This document shows positions 44,775 through 56,837 of a stretch of 64,000 nucleotides of DNA, piece after piece. A model generated the notes under the pieces. It did not search any database and had not been told where the DNA came from. It saw nothing but the letters and a program-made list of their open reading frames with translations. Location: positions 35,587 through 99,586 of the forward strand of contig JAMKCH010085000.1 in NCBI GenBank assembly GCA_023653785.1, in the 5' to 3' direction. The translations under genes and the position numbers were made by a program. The stretch comes from Ophioderma brevispina. Its lineage: Eukaryota; Echinodermata; Ophiuroidea; Amphilepidida; Ophiodermatidae. The stretch's first letter is position 1, and each line of letters opens with the position of its first letter.

Positions 44775-44890
44775 ATTTCAACGAGTGTTCAAATCAAGTG
44801 ATCTTGTGTCCAAATGGAGCACTGTCAGGATGAATCACGATTCACGTGTCTTTGGTACACAGCGCTACTTCGGGTCATATTGCTAAATAG
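44775..44890 (+). CDS. EGF exon, degraded
   Basis: Weak acceptor 'tttcttaag', then 'atttcaacgagtgttcaaat', 'cttgtgtccaaatggagc', 'gattcacgtgtctttgg', ending ATAG|GTATGG. Recognised by nucleotide spacing rather than by an open frame. Confidence 0.4.
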
Positions 44891-45368
44891 GTATGGGCGG
44901 GGGGATATTATAGGTTTCTATAATAAGTGCAAGGTAATGGATGATGTTTTTGTATTTTGTATTCAAGATTTGAAATCGGAAAGTGGTGATTTTCTTAATG
45001 ATAACATCTGCACTTAAAATAATATAAACAAGGATCTAAGAGTTGTGTTATTTGATTGTGCTTATGATAAGAGGTGGCTACAAACTCAACCAACGGTCTT
45101 CAGCGATTGGAACCAAACAATTTATTTTGTTATGACAATAAAACTGTCCAATAGCGCCAAGAACAGACAGTCACGTTTGCCCTTCATTGGAGTGCAATAA
45201 ACTTCCACCATGCATTACTGAGCATATTTTCAAATGGTATGAACACGTTAATTGTTTGCACTTATACAATTGCGTATTATTGTTTTGTAATTTTTACATT
45301 TTTAAAACACTTTTGTTTCTAAAAATCATGATAGAATTTTAAAATCATTAATGATTGTTTCATTTTAG

Positions 45369-45483
45369 ACATCGATGAGTGTGCAAGTTGGCCCCTGTGT
45401 GAATGGCGCTACGTGTGCTGACATTGTAAATGGTTTTACATGCACATGTGTCGAGGGATACACGGGTGTATACTGTGAGACAG
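45369..45483 (+). CDS. EGF exon with one inserted base
   Basis: Acceptor 'tttcattttag', donor CAG|GTACGA, 115 bp. It starts D-I-D-E-C-A-S; an extra T ('agttggcccc') shifts the frame, after which [19 protein letters not shown] and Y-C-E-T are intact. A single-base insertion is the only defect. Confidence 0.75.
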
Positions 45484-45724
45484 GTACGACAACTATTATG
45501 GTACTCAAGTTTAGAATTTTTCTTTTAAATCTGAACGCTGACCAATTTCTCGGTTGAAAACGTTTATTATAACCTTCCTAGTGATTAGGAAGGTTAAATG
45601 AAGGATGATTTTATTTTGAAATGCGTGCACAATAACAAGATCTTTAATGAGACACGGGGATTTTACAGATAGATTTGGCGGCCTCATTTTTTTCGGAACT
45701 GGATTTGTGCATACATGTAAAATG

Positions 45725-46240
45725 ATTCCTATTAAATCACACCTGAAGTGAATAAGACAGAAATACCAATAAATAAAAAGTGATGTAATATTTTCTGTCA
45801 TGTACGACCGAAATCCATTCATGTTTCTCTATACGTGTAGGGTCGCTTAGGCAGCAGACAAGTTCAAAATTTGTTTTTTAATGTTTGACCAATAAATGAT
45901 CTCGTTAGGGTAGGTCTTCTATAACTAATCATATAATCAAGTGCAAATTTGGAAAAATCTGTATCCTCAGAAAATCTCTCTGTGTCCTTTAAGTCATAAC
46001 TCTGCCCACAACCCACCCATTATCTCGCCGAACTTGGAATTATTGAACTACTACCATGATTACAGAAAGTGTAGCAGTACAACGCATATGATTATTTCAA
46101 AGCCTAAATTTTCTTTCATTTTAGACATTGACGAGTGCTCAAGCATTCCCTGTCAGAATGGCGCCACATGTCGATAATTTAAATGGGTTTTACAGTCACG
46201 TGTGTCGAAGGATATGTAGGTGTATATTGCCAGAACACTA
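45725..46240 (+). repeat. intron-plus-exon block duplicated at 59190-60217
   Basis: Ordered words 'aatcacacctgaagtgaat', 'agcagcagac/gagca', 'gtttgaccaataaa/gtttgtccaataaacc', 'gtgcaaattt', 'tctgtatcct' and the following EGF exon (46125 against 60106) occur in both places. The EGF array therefore expanded as intron-exon units, not exons alone. Confidence 0.65.
46125..46240 (+). CDS. EGF exon with indels, donor lost
   Basis: Acceptor 'ctttcattttag', [16 protein letters not shown]; a missing base then creates a stop ('cgataa'). The last part ('gtgtgtcgaaggatatgtagg', 'tatattgcca') follows consensus. The expected 'cagacag|gta' donor reads 'cagaacacta', so splicing here is doubtful. Closest relative: 60106. 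Confidence 0.55.
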
Positions 46241-47205
46241 CAATAATATTATTTTTCAGCTTCATTTACCGAAGTGCTAAACATTTAAGTCGAATTGAAT
46301 TTTTTTTCAATAAAGACCATCACAATTGATCCATCAAAATTAAAGGACCATGGCCCGATTGGCAATGGCCTCGTCCCCAGAACCCCAATTTATAATTTGT
46401 TTTGTAAAAATAAATCGAAGAAGTCAATATTTTGTGTCTACAAAAACTTACTAGTTTTCTCATTTACAACCCTGTGCAATCGCAGGCTCAAGATTTTTAA
46501 TTAAGATTTGGAGTTTTATGAGCAAAAATGTTGGTCCATTTGGTTGGACCAATAGTAAGTTTTTGCACATAATTACTCTATGGGCTTCACAAATCACGTT
46601 TATTAGCTCTCATATCAAACCGGATTGAAAGATCCTGCAAACTTTTAATGTGGGGCCTTTGGGGTCAGGTCTTCAATTCAAGGTAAAAATTACATGTAAT
46701 TAAATCGGGACATCCCCCTTTTAAAGGTGGATGGCCTTATCATGGCAATTTTTTTATGTGATGCCTTTCTTCCTCCGTCACGTGAAAGCATATCACCCAA
46801 AAACATATGATTACAATTTGAAGTTTATACTGCAAATTGTAAATGTTTTAACCAAATTTGGCCCATAGAACAGTGTGGCTACTGTGTGTTCAACCATATT
46901 TGGGAATGTTTTTGTTCCTAAACGTCACAAGGAAATATTTCAATTTCAACCAGCCTTCAATCTCACTGCAGGAATGAAAAAATTTTTTAAAGAAAAAACT
47001 TTCCCTTTTCGATACCAACCTCTTCATTTTGATGGTAAAGTGGTGGGTGTGATTGTCGATGGGGTCACCCACTTTTAATAAATGCAACAAATTAATTACC
47101 AATATACTTCAATTGTTAGATTTATAGTCTATTTTTATGAATCTTCGCTAATCCGCCCACGGCGGGCCGTACAATCATACCTCTTACTGAGGCTATTTCC
47201 GCAAC
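46241..47205. other. intron DNA
   Basis: AT-rich intron. A short frame at 46875-47078 is unrecognised. The last 160 bp (from 'ggggtcacccacttttaat', about 47058) is homologous to 51770-51905 but diverged by indels. Confidence 0.5.
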
Positions 47206-47357
47206 TTGCTGTAAAGGTATTTCACACTATAACTGCAAACCAACCTTGGGTCATAGATACATTTACCCTTCGCACGTAATATCGATACCATGGTGCTTTA
47301 TCCGTTAACAGGATATGAAATGTGCGTAGGGTATAATGTAGCTTGCCACCGTTTCAG

Positions 47358-47468
47358 ATATAAACGAATGTGCTAGCCACCGTGCCAGAATGATGCTGCC
47401 TGTCAAGATGGCGTTAATACTTCCGGTGTATTGTGCACCTGGTTACTCAAAGGTCACTGTGTGAATAG
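47358..47468 (+). CDS. EGF exon with indels (left duplicate)
   Basis: Acceptor 'ccgtttcag', donor TAG|GTATGT, 111 bp. It opens D-I-N-E-C-A-S; a missing base near 'ccaccgtgcc' shifts the frame before N-D-A-A-C-Q-D-G-V. Repeated without change at 52058; the related exon at 62137 differs at several sites. Confidence 0.6.
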
Positions 47469-47980
47469 GTATGTTAACAAATTTCAGTCCCGGGTTCATC
47501 TTGACACTCTTGGCTTCATGCTTTCTGCTGAGGGAATGTCTGGTGCGTTTGGGTTTCAACAACGGGGATTCCGATAGTGCAAAACACTGGAGAGATTAGC
47601 AAAGTAACCTCCAAAGCATATATTTAAAAGTGTAATACGCAAACTTTCATGTTAATATTCAGGACGCCTAAACTTGTTTGAATGAGAATTCCCTTTGGAG
47701 TAGCAGATATCACCACCTGAGAGTAACTCTGTCCACTCCCCTATGGCTGTTTTAAATGATTTAAAGTTAAAAGCAATAAAAAGGGATTGGGCGACTTAAG
47801 AAATAGAAGAACAACGATTCCCCTTGCAAGGGGGGGAAAGAAGGAAAGTACTCGACGTTTGTAGCCTCTTGTCTATTAATTAAAGTGGGTGTAGTTCTAA
47901 TATATTTTAATAATTGTATCACCACTATCTACTCTACCCAACGTGATATCACAAAAAGTTTCTAATGCACTTTTCACCAG

Positions 47981-48091
47981 ACATCAACGAATGTGCTAAT
48001 CATCTTTGGAAGAAATATGCTACTTGTATAGACCAAGTTAATGGGTACACTGTGATTTCACTCCTGGTTATGAAAGGACTTTGTGATATTG
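47981..48091 (+). CDS. EGF exon, array type (unit 1, left duplicate)
   Basis: Acceptor 'ttttcaccag', donor ATTG|TAGGTT (a G appears lost from ATTG|GTAGGT). It opens D-I-N-E-C-A-N-H-L and contains A-T-C-I-D-Q-V-N-G-Y-T; the frame is lost before the fifth cysteine ('acactgtgatttc' against the array consensus 'acacgtgtgattgc'). First member of a tandem array with a unit of roughly 340-410 bp. Confidence 0.6.
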
Positions 48092-48323
48092 TAGGTTTAG
48101 CTCTAATTGTTTATTCTTTTGCATTTGTGACCCTCTTCGATATTAAAACTGCGTTTGAACTTATAGCTTCAACTGCTTTTTCTCGGCGTTCATGTGTCAG
48201 CATAGATGTTCCGATTGTACAACCAGTGAAATTTGGTATATTATATCAACCATTGTATATACCACTATCTACCGTCCAAAGCGGTGATCATAAATTGGTA
48301 AAGTTCGAATTACTTTGTCGCCG

Positions 48324-48440
48324 ACATCAACGAATGTGCATCATCTTGCAAAAAGAATGATGCTACTTGTATAGATCAGTTAATGGGTACAGTGTGTTTG
48401 ATTGCAATTCTGGTCCGAAGGGAACATTTTGTGATTATTG
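48324..48440 (+). CDS. EGF exon, array type (unit 2, noisy)
   Basis: 'acatcaacgaatgtgc', 'gatgctacttgtatagatca', 'gtttgattgcaattctgg' and 'cattttgtgattattg' follow the array consensus with several indels. It is preceded by the array's shared intron end ('aattactttgtcgcc'). Confidence 0.5.
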
Positions 48441-48730
48441 GAAGGTTTAGTTTAAATGGTTGTTATCTTTGGCATTTTTGTTTTTCTGATATTTCTGGAA
48501 ATTGAACTGCAAATGTATTCACGGCGTATCCATTTAAGTACAATTAAGCCTATAATAGAAGAACAACGAGTCCACTTGAATTAAAGTAATAATAAAAGAC
48601 TCGACGTTTGTATCCATCGGTATCTAAAGAAATCGGATATATTTTATATTTCAAACTAGTGTATACAACCAATATTACTGTCAAAGCGTGATATCAGAAT
48701 TGATCAGGTTTCTAATTCATTTGTCGCCAG

Positions 48731-48848
48731 ACATCAACGAATGTGCTAATCATCTTTGCAAGAACTAGTTGCTACTTGTATTGACCAAGTTATGGGGCGT
48801 ACGCGGTGATTGCAATCCTGGTTATGAAGGAAGCACTTGTGATACTTG
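48731..48848 (+). CDS. EGF exon, array type (unit 3, noisy)
   Basis: Acceptor 'catttgtcgccag', D-I-N-E-C-A-N-H-L-C-K-N, then an in-frame TAG made by indels ('aactagttgctac'). G-D-C-N-P-G-Y-E-G-S-T-C-D-T is intact in the later frame. Confidence 0.55.
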
Positions 48849-49094
48849 TAGGTTTAGACGTAATTTGTTTATTCTTTGCTTTGTGACATCTCTAATTAAA
48901 CAAGGCGTTTTGAAATATGAGCTTCAAAACCTGCTCTCTCGGGCGTTGATGGTGTCAGCAAAATAGGTAGTCCGATTGTACAAAACAGTGAAATGTGGTA
49001 TATTTTATATTCAACCATTTTATAAACCACTATTACTGTCAAAAAGCGTGATTTCAGAAAATTGGTCAAGTTCTAATGGTCACGTTGTCGCCAG

Positions 49095-49200
49095 AATCAA
49101 CGAGGGTGGACTCATATTGCAAGGAATGGTGTAATTGTTTGATCCAAAGTTAATGGTTCAGTGTCAAATCTACTATGCGGCGTTTTATTGGAAAATCCGA
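49095..49200 (+). CDS. EGF exon, array type (unit 4, remnant)
   Basis: 'gtcgccag' acceptor followed by 'aatcaacgagggtg', 'attgcaaggaatggtg' and 'aaagttaatggttc'. The second half does not resemble an EGF module; its partner at 53813 has the same odd 3' part ('gtcaatctact', 'ggcggcgttta'). Confidence 0.4.
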
Positions 49201-50412
49201 TTTGCCAAAACACACATCAAACATTTGCAAATTCATACTTTTGCAAATGGTTATATAAACAGAATTCATGGTGCTAAATATTCAGCTCAGAGACTGGTTC
49301 AAGAATAGGAGTTGCCTTTGGAATCAAGCGTAAATCACCACCTTAGAGTGAACTCTGAATCTCCCTATGGCTGGTTAAGTTATTCAAAAGTTAAAACAAG
49401 AAAAATGGTTGCGACTTAAAATGGAAGAACACAGATTACACCTACAACTGAAAGTAATAATAAAAGACGCAACGTTTGTATCCATCTTTCAATAAATTAG
49501 GTATCTTTTTGTATTACCATGATACACTACTATCTACTGCCAAGCGTTATATCATAATCTACCAAAACGTTCACGTAAAAACCACCAGTTTAAAAAGATC
49601 GGAGCCGTATAAGTTAATAAATGTTAAAGAGCACCAAGTATACCCAAGTGCGTCTGCCCCATTGGACAAACTGGTCCATTCTTCCATCCCTAATTCCTTT
49701 GTTGAGAACGTTAGTGACCTTTCATTAAAGGAACCATAATTCATTAGACCAAATTGTTGAGTTAAATAATACCGACTGCATTTTTTTAGGTTATATTGGC
49801 AGTTTGAGCTTGGATTAGTCATTCCTATTTTCTTGTGTAAAGGGCGTCTTGTTCTGACTTGATACTTTTCAATTTATATTTTTTAGTTTCGTTTGTTTTT
49901 TGCTTGTTTCTTGTGTTGGAGATGTAGTCATACGGAATATAGCCCAAACTCCTTGTAACATCAATTGTTTTCCCAATGAAAATGTGTTTCGACGGATCTA
50001 TGCAGTCGACTGTTCTATAGAAGGTATATTGGTTATGAGGTCTGTGATAGAGTCTAACTCATGTATGTTTCTGGGTATTGTAACAGTCTTTTTGTGAATA
50101 CTTCTACAGGGAAGAAGGGTCTAAAAGACCATAGGAAGTCCGTGCTACTGTGTTGATCTCACGTATGCGCTGCGTTTTGTTTTGCCCCTCGCCTTCTTTT
50201 CTTCTCCCCGCTCTCCTGCCCTACTATAAATTAATTTTGGGCTGTTTGGATGTTGATGGTGGGAGAACTGATCATTTTTCTTTTGCATTGTAGAGGAAAT
50301 GGGACCAAGTTGCCAATGGGCAGCACATCTGAGTAAGACTTGTGCTCCTTTAACTTTATTAACTTTAGATGGCTCGTACTCTTTTTAAACTTTGGTTGTT
50401 TTTTACGTTGAA

Positions 50413-50413
<1 letters not shown>

Positions 50414-50467
<54 letters not shown>

Positions 50468-50518
50468 AATGTATTAAAAAAAAAAAAAAAAAAAAAAAAT
50501 TTAGGTGTTTTTTTTTTT
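50414..50518. repeat. T-tract facing an A-tract
   Basis: About 48 T, a 14-base spacer, then about 24 A and a short T-run. The arrangement can fold into a long A:T hairpin. Repeated without change at 55166-55270. Frames across it (50365-50655 and 50369-50647) are homopolymer artefacts. Confidence 0.85.
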
Positions 50519-50632
50519 ACTTTAATATTTTCTTCAGTTACTGAGATATTCAGATTGTTAAAGTTTCGGCAGTTTAGGCCTTTTTCCACAAAATATATTA
50601 AAAAGGGCATAAGATTGTGGAAGTGTATTTTT

Positions 50633-51905
50633 TTTCCCTCTTTGTGATAATACACTGGTATTTTACATTTTAAAAAGAAAAGAATGAGTTACTGCCCTCA
50701 TTAGGAAAAAGACTTATGTTACCAACAGGACACGTGAGATTCTAAGGAACCGCATGTTAATTTCTACGACAAGCCTTATAACATAGAAGATGCATCACTC
50801 ATAAAGAATCCTTTAAACTGGGTGCGAAAACCCATAAGACCCGGCAAACCCCCAAACCAGGCTGAAATAAATCAAAATAGTAAATTTGGCAAGCAAAAGT
50901 GCGAATTACATGGTTTTTTTCCTTGAAAAGTAGAATCTCTGCAAATATGAACATTATGTCTGAACAGGTAAAAGTTCAACCCAAGCACGACATGAAATTT
51001 CACAATACTATTAGCCTTTTGGCATTAAAATTCAAGTCAGAATTATATAAATACCTGTAAAATCTGACAGGGATGTACGGCAACCGATTTAGCCAGAGGA
51101 CAACTTTTTGGTTAGAGAACCTTTTTTGTAATATATTCATTTTGGTAAACGAAACCTCTACACATGACTCACTACATTGTGCAAGGAATGGTGTGTGAAA
51201 CTATATGAACTGTGTACTCTTACGCGGTTATTTACGATGATATTAAAATGAAAATCTAAAAAAAAATAAGTACTTTCGGTACGTGAATTTCTACGTTATA
51301 CATGAATTAATCATCTCAACTAAAAGAAGGATAGCACCACTGAGACTTACTATATATAACAACATTAATTAATAAGTCGAAAATGGTAGGCTCGCCGGAC
51401 CGAACCGACTAACACCAAATAAAAATCAATAATTACCTTCCTCCTTGACCAGTGGGCCATCAAGGGTAGCTTAGAATATTCGTGAATTGTATTCCCTTGA
51501 AACACATCCCCCAGAAGTTTCCAACGAATTTATATGTTGTATTTATGAATCGAGAGTTTTCATATAGGGCTCTGACAATGCACTAATAACATTGCAGATT
51601 TGTGTGCTTGTACACCGCTTACACTTTTGTCCAGGAGCTCTAGTTTATTGCTCGTTTTCCTTGATAAATTTTTTAACTAGTTTTGTCCTGGTATGAAAAA
51701 ATAGAAACTTTTTTGGGGGGAGTACCAAAATCTCATTTTGATGGGGTAAGGGGGGGGTGATTTCGATGGGGTCACCCACTTTTAATCCGACCAAATTATT
51801 TACTCAATAGACTTCAATTGGTTATATTTCTAGGTCTAATTTAGGATCACTAATCCTCCACACCGTACAAATCCTACAGCAGTAACTGAGGCTATGTCCC
51901 AAAAC
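50633..51905. other. intron DNA, noisy homologue of 55385-56460
   Basis: Word order ('ggacacgtg', 'gagattc', 'tttaaactgg', 'aagcaaaagtgc', 'catgactcactaca', 'gaccagtgggccatcaa', 'atatagggctctgacaatgc') matches 55385-56460 with frequent one-base indels. No exon signals seen. Confidence 0.6.
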
Positions 51906-52057
51906 TTGCTGTAAAGGTATTTCACACTATAACTGCAAACCAACCTTGGGTCATAGATACATTTACCCTTCGCACGTAATATCGATACCATGGTGCTTTA
52001 TCCGTTAACAGGATATGAAATGTGCGTAGGGTATAATGTAGCTTGCCACCGTTTCAG

Positions 52058-52168
52058 ATATAAACGAATGTGCTAGCCACCGTGCCAGAATGATGCTGCC
52101 TGTCAAGATGGCGTTAATACTTCCGGTGTATTGTGCACCTGGTTACTCAAAGGTCACTGTGTGAATAG
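52058..52168 (+). CDS. EGF exon with indels (right duplicate of 47358)
   Basis: Same sequence as 47358-47468 including its frame break, so the break predates or was copied with the duplication. Confidence 0.55.
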
Positions 52169-52680
52169 GTATGTTAACAAATTTCAGTCCCGGGTTCATC
52201 TTGACACTCTTGGCTTCATGCTTTCTGCTGAGGGAATGTCTGGTGCGTTTGGGTTTCAACAACGGGGATTCCGATAGTGCAAAACACTGGAGAGATTAGC
52301 AAAGTAACCTCCAAAGCATATATTTAAAAGTGTAATACGCAAACTTTCATGTTAATATTCAGGACGCCTAAACTTGTTTGAATGAGAATTCCCTTTGGAG
52401 TAGCAGATATCACCACCTGAGAGTAACTCTGTCCACTCCCCTATGGCTGTTTTAAATGATTTAAAGTTAAAAGCAATAAAAAGGGATTGGGCGACTTAAG
52501 AAATAGAAGAACAACGATTCCCCTTGCAAGGGGGGGAAAGAAGGAAAGTACTCGACGTTTGTAGCCTCTTGTCTATTAATTAAAGTGGGTGTAGTTCTAA
52601 TATATTTTAATAATTGTATCACCACTATCTACTCTACCCAACGTGATATCACAAAAAGTTTCTAATGCACTTTTCACCAG

Positions 52681-52792
52681 ACATCAACGAATGTGCTAAT
52701 CATCTTTGGAAGAAATATGCTACTTTGTATAGACCAAGTTAATGGGTACACTGTGATTTCACTCCTGGTTATGAAAGGACTTTGTGATATTG
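52681..52792 (+). CDS. EGF exon, array type (right duplicate of 47981)
   Basis: Matches 47981-48091 apart from one inserted T ('gctactttgta'), which breaks the frame after the second cysteine. Confidence 0.55.
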
Positions 52793-53026
52793 TAGGTTTA
52801 GCTCTAATTGTTTATTCTTTTGCATTTGTGACCCTCTTCGATATTAAAACTGCGTTTGAACTTATAGCTTCAACTGCTTTTTCTCGGCGTTCATGTGTCA
52901 GCATAGATGTTCCGATTGTACAACCAGTGAAATTTGGTATATTATATCAACCATTGTATATACCACTATCTACCGTCCAAAGCGTGATTCATAATGGGTC
53001 AAGTTTCTAATTCACTTTGTCGCCAG

Positions 53027-53142
53027 ACATCAACGAATTCTATCCATCTTTGCAAGCAGATGATGCTACTTGTATAGACCAAGTTAATGGGTACACGTGT
53101 GATTGCAATCCTGTGTTTACTAGGTAACATTTTGTGATATTG
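53027..53142 (+). CDS. EGF exon, array type (counterpart of 48324)
   Basis: Acceptor 'ctttgtcgccag'; contains D-Q-V-N-G-Y-T-C-D-C-N-P in frame, close to consensus in the centre, noisy at both ends; a G-run sits at the expected donor. Confidence 0.55.
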
Positions 53143-53427
53143 GGGGGAAGGTTTAGTTTAAATGTTTATTCTTTGGCATTTGTTTTTCTGATATTTCTGA
53201 ATGTGAACTCAACCTGCTATTTCCGGCGTTTTCCATTTTAAGTACATTTAGCCTATAATAGAAGAAAACGATTACACTGGCCAACTGAAGTAATAATAAA
53301 AACTCGACGTTTGTATACACTGTCTAAAGAAATCGGATATAATTTTATATTCAACCAGTGTATACACCACTATTACTGTTCGCGTGAATCATAAATTGAT
53401 CAGGTTCTAATTCACTTTGTCCTCCAT

Positions 53428-53537
53428 ACATCACGAATGCTAATCATCTTTGCAAGAATCAGTTCTACTTGTTTGACCAAGTTATGGGTCGCGTGTGATT
53501 GCAATCCTGGTTATGAAGGAACACTCTGTGATCATTG
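53428..53537 (+). CDS. EGF exon, array type (counterpart of 48731)
   Basis: 'acatcacgaatgctaatcat', 'ctttgcaagaatc' and 'gtgtgattgcaatcctggtt' followed by 'atgaaggaacactctgtg', donor ATTG|GTATGG then a G-run. Acceptor sequence altered ('cctccat'). Several indels. Confidence 0.5.
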
Positions 53538-53812
53538 GTATGGGGGGGGGGGGTGGGGGGTTGGTTTCTTTTTTTATATGTAAATTGTTTTTCTTTGCAT
53601 ATTGTGACACTCTTCTATATTAGAACACTGCTTTTGAAATTTGAGCTTCAACCTGCTTTTCTCGGGTTTTTGTGTCGCAATAGTTAGTTTCCGATTGTAA
53701 CAAAACAGTGAAATGTGGTATATTTATATTCAACCATTGTATACACCACTATCTACTGTCCAAAGGCGTGATTTCATAAATTGGCAAGTTTCTAATTCAA
53801 CTTTGTCGCCAG

Positions 53813-53925
53813 ACATCAACGAATGTTTTAATCATCCTTTGCAAGAATGGTGCTACTTGTATATGACCCAAGTTAATGGTTTCCACGTGGTCAATCTACT
53901 TTCGGCGGCGTTTATGTGGATCACA
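53813..53925 (+). CDS. EGF exon, array type (counterpart of 49095)
   Basis: Acceptor 'tttgtcgccag'; D-I-N-E-C-F-N-H-P then 'caagaatggtgctacttgta' in another frame. The 3' part departs from the EGF pattern in the same way as 49095. Confidence 0.45.
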
Positions 53926-55164
53926 ATTCCGATTGTGCAAAACACACACAAAAAATTTTGCCAATCATTACTTTTTGAAAATGTTTATATAAACAGCCTT
54001 CAGTGATAATATTCAGCTCATAGACGGGTTTACAGAAAAAAAAAAAAAAAAAAAAACAAGAATAGGAAGTTGCCTGGCTTCGAGTAACTCCCCACTAGAG
54101 TGAACTCTGACTCTCCCTATGGCTGTTTAATTTATTCAAAAGTTAAAACAAGAAAAATGGTTGCGACTTAAAATGGAAGAACACAGATTACACCTACAAC
54201 TGAAAGTAATAATAAAAGACGCAACGTTTGTATCCATCTTTCAATAAATTAGGTATCTTTTTGTATTACCATGATACACTACTATCTACTGCCAAGCGTT
54301 ATATCATAATCTACCAAAACGTTCACGTAAAAACCACCAGTTTAAAAAGATCGGAGCCGTATAAGTTAATAAATGTTAAAGAGCACCAAGTATACCCAAG
54401 TGCGTCTGCCCCATTGGACAAACTGGTCCATTCTTCCATCCCTAATTCCTTTGTTGAGAACGTTAGTGACCTTTCATTAAAGGAACCATAATTCATTAGA
54501 CCAAATTGTTGAGTTAAATAATACCGACTGCATTTTTTTAGGTTATATTGGCAGTTTGAGCTTGGATTAGTCATTCCTATTTTCTTGTGTAAAGGGCGTC
54601 TTGTTCTGACTTGATACTTTTCAATTTATATTTTTTAGTTTCGTTTGTTTTTTGCTTGTTTCTTGTGTTGGAGATGTAGTCATACGGAATATAGCCCAAA
54701 CTCCTTGTAACATCAATTGTTTTCCCAATGAAAATGTGTTTCGACGGATCTATGCAGTCGACTGTTCTATAGAAGGTATATTGGTTATGAGGTCTGTGAT
54801 AGAGTCTAACTCATGTATGTTTCTGGGTATTGTAACAGTCTTTTTGTGAATACTTCTACAGGGAAGAAGGGTCTAAAAGACCATAGGAAGTCCGTGCTAC
54901 TGTGTTGATCTCACGTATGCGCTGCGTTTTGTTTTGCCCCTCGCCTTCTTTTCTTCTCCCCGCTCTCCTGCCCTACTATAAATTAATTTTGGGCTGTTTG
55001 GATGTTGATGGTGGGAGAACTGATCATTTTTCTTTTGCATTGTAGAGGAAATGGGACCAAGTTGCCAATGGGCAGCACATCTGAGTAAGACTTGTGCTCC
55101 TTTAACTTTATTAACTTTAGATGGCTCGTACTCTTTTTAAACTTTGGTTGTTTTTTACGTTGAA

Positions 55165-55219
<55 letters not shown>

Positions 55220-55384
55220 AATGTATTAAAAAAAAAAAAAAAAAAAAAAAATTTAGGTGTTTTTTTTTTTACTTTAATATTTTCTTCAGTTACTGAGATA
55301 TTCAGATTGTTAAAGTTTCGGCAGTTTAGGCCTTTTTCCACAAAATATATTAAAAAGGGCATAAGATTGTGGAAGTGTATTTTT

Positions 55385-56837
55385 TCCCTTTTTGTGATAC
55401 ACTGGTAATTTTACATTTTAAAAAGAAAAAGCATGAGTTCCTACTGCTCTGCATTTAGTAAAAGACGTAATTTTCCAACAGGACACGTGGAGATTCGAAG
55501 GCACCCATGTTTTTTCTACTACAAGCTTATAACATAAAGTATCAAAATCACTCAGAATTCTTTAAACTGGCGAAAAGCACATAAAGACCCCGCAAAACCA
55601 CCCAAACCGGCTGAAAATAAATCCAAATCGTAATTTGGCAAGCAAAAGTGCTAGAATCATGGTTTTTTTCCTCCTTGAAAGATATCATTCTCTGGCAAAA
55701 TCTGAATATTTATGTCTGAACCGGTAAAATTTACAAACCGAAGCAACCCATGAAATTTCACACCCCATATTATCCTTTTTGTCATTAAAATTCGAATTCA
55801 TTTATATGAATACCTGTAAAATCTTACGGGAGTGTACGCAATCCGATTTATCCCAGAGGACAAATCTTTTTTGTTAGAGAACATTTTTTGTAATATATGC
55901 ATTTGTAAACAAATACCACGTCTACACATGACTCACTACATATTGTGCATGGAATGGTGTGAACTAATATGAACTGTGTATTCTTCGCGGTTATTTTCGA
56001 ATGATATAATGAAAATCAAAAAAATATCAGTACTTTTCGGTACTTGCAATTTCTACTTTATATCATGAAATAATCATCGTAACTAAAAGAATGATAGCAC
56101 ACCAACTGCCGACTTATATATATACACATTAATTAAAAGTCAGAACTGGTGGCTCACGGACTCGACACCGCTAACACCCAAAATACAAAATAATAATTAC
56201 CTTCCTTGACCAGTGGGCCATCAAAGGTAGCGTAGAATATTTGGGGCGAATTGTAGTCCCTTGAACATCCCCGAGAAGTTCAACTAATTTAGATGTTGTT
56301 TATATGAATCGAGAGTTTTCATATAGGGCTCTGACAATGCAAGTAATTACATTGCAATTTGTGTGCTTGTACGGCCGCTTACACTTTTTGTCCAGGAGCA
56401 CTATGTTTATTGCTCGTTTTCCTCCTTGATAATTTTAACTAGTTTGTCTCTGGTATAGAAAGAATGAACAGCTTCTCATACAATAGACGGCAGAAATTTT
56501 CCCCTGTGATATTAATTTTTTCGGTTCAATATTGGGCGAAATCACCGATTATTTTAATAATCGTTCTCATTTTCCGTCCTAGGTAGTACTTTTTTGAGAT
56601 TATTTTTTTTACGAAAGACACCATCTCTATTGTTATGATTATCTATTGTTATGAATATTCGATTGTAAAAGTCGAAACTGACAACCGTGGGTGTTTTCTG
56701 ACAATAACTGAATACTAACATTACATATACTTCCATATCAGTTTCAATGATCAGGGTGAACGTTAGCCTACAAATTAAAGAGAATGATCAACAGAAATGA
56801 ATACTAGCATAATTTTAATATGTCGTGTGATAGGATA
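55385..56837. other. intron DNA, noisy homologue of 50633-51700
   Basis: See 50633-51905. After about 56460 it becomes unique AT-rich sequence without a recognised feature. Confidence 0.55.

Larger units (their letters stand above)
47206..50632 (+). repeat. segment repeated at 51906-55384 (left copy)
   Basis: 47206-48276 matches 51906-52977 essentially base for base (offset 4700-4701), and 49382-50632 matches 54134-55384 (offset 4752). The part between (48277-49381 against 52978-54133) is homologous but full of single-base insertions and deletions. The mixture of perfect and noisy homology suggests an assembly cause. Confidence 0.85.
51906..55384 (+). repeat. segment repeated from 47206-50632 (right copy)
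   Basis: See the left copy. Differences lie in the middle part, where this copy has homopolymer expansions: a G-run at about 53540-53560 next to an exon donor and a run of about 22 A at about 54036, both absent from the left copy. Confidence 0.85.

Noticed and set aside
47981..49200. CRISPR-like array (similar units at regular spacing)
   Set aside because: The units are EGF-coding exons with introns in a eukaryotic gene; the repeated part is over 100 bp and the spacers are homologous to each other.
49476..49739. 87-codon frame repeated exactly at 54228-54491 as a conserved gene pair
   Set aside because: The identity extends over more than 1.2 kb of non-coding flank and homopolymers, so it reflects block duplication (or assembly), not selection on this frame.
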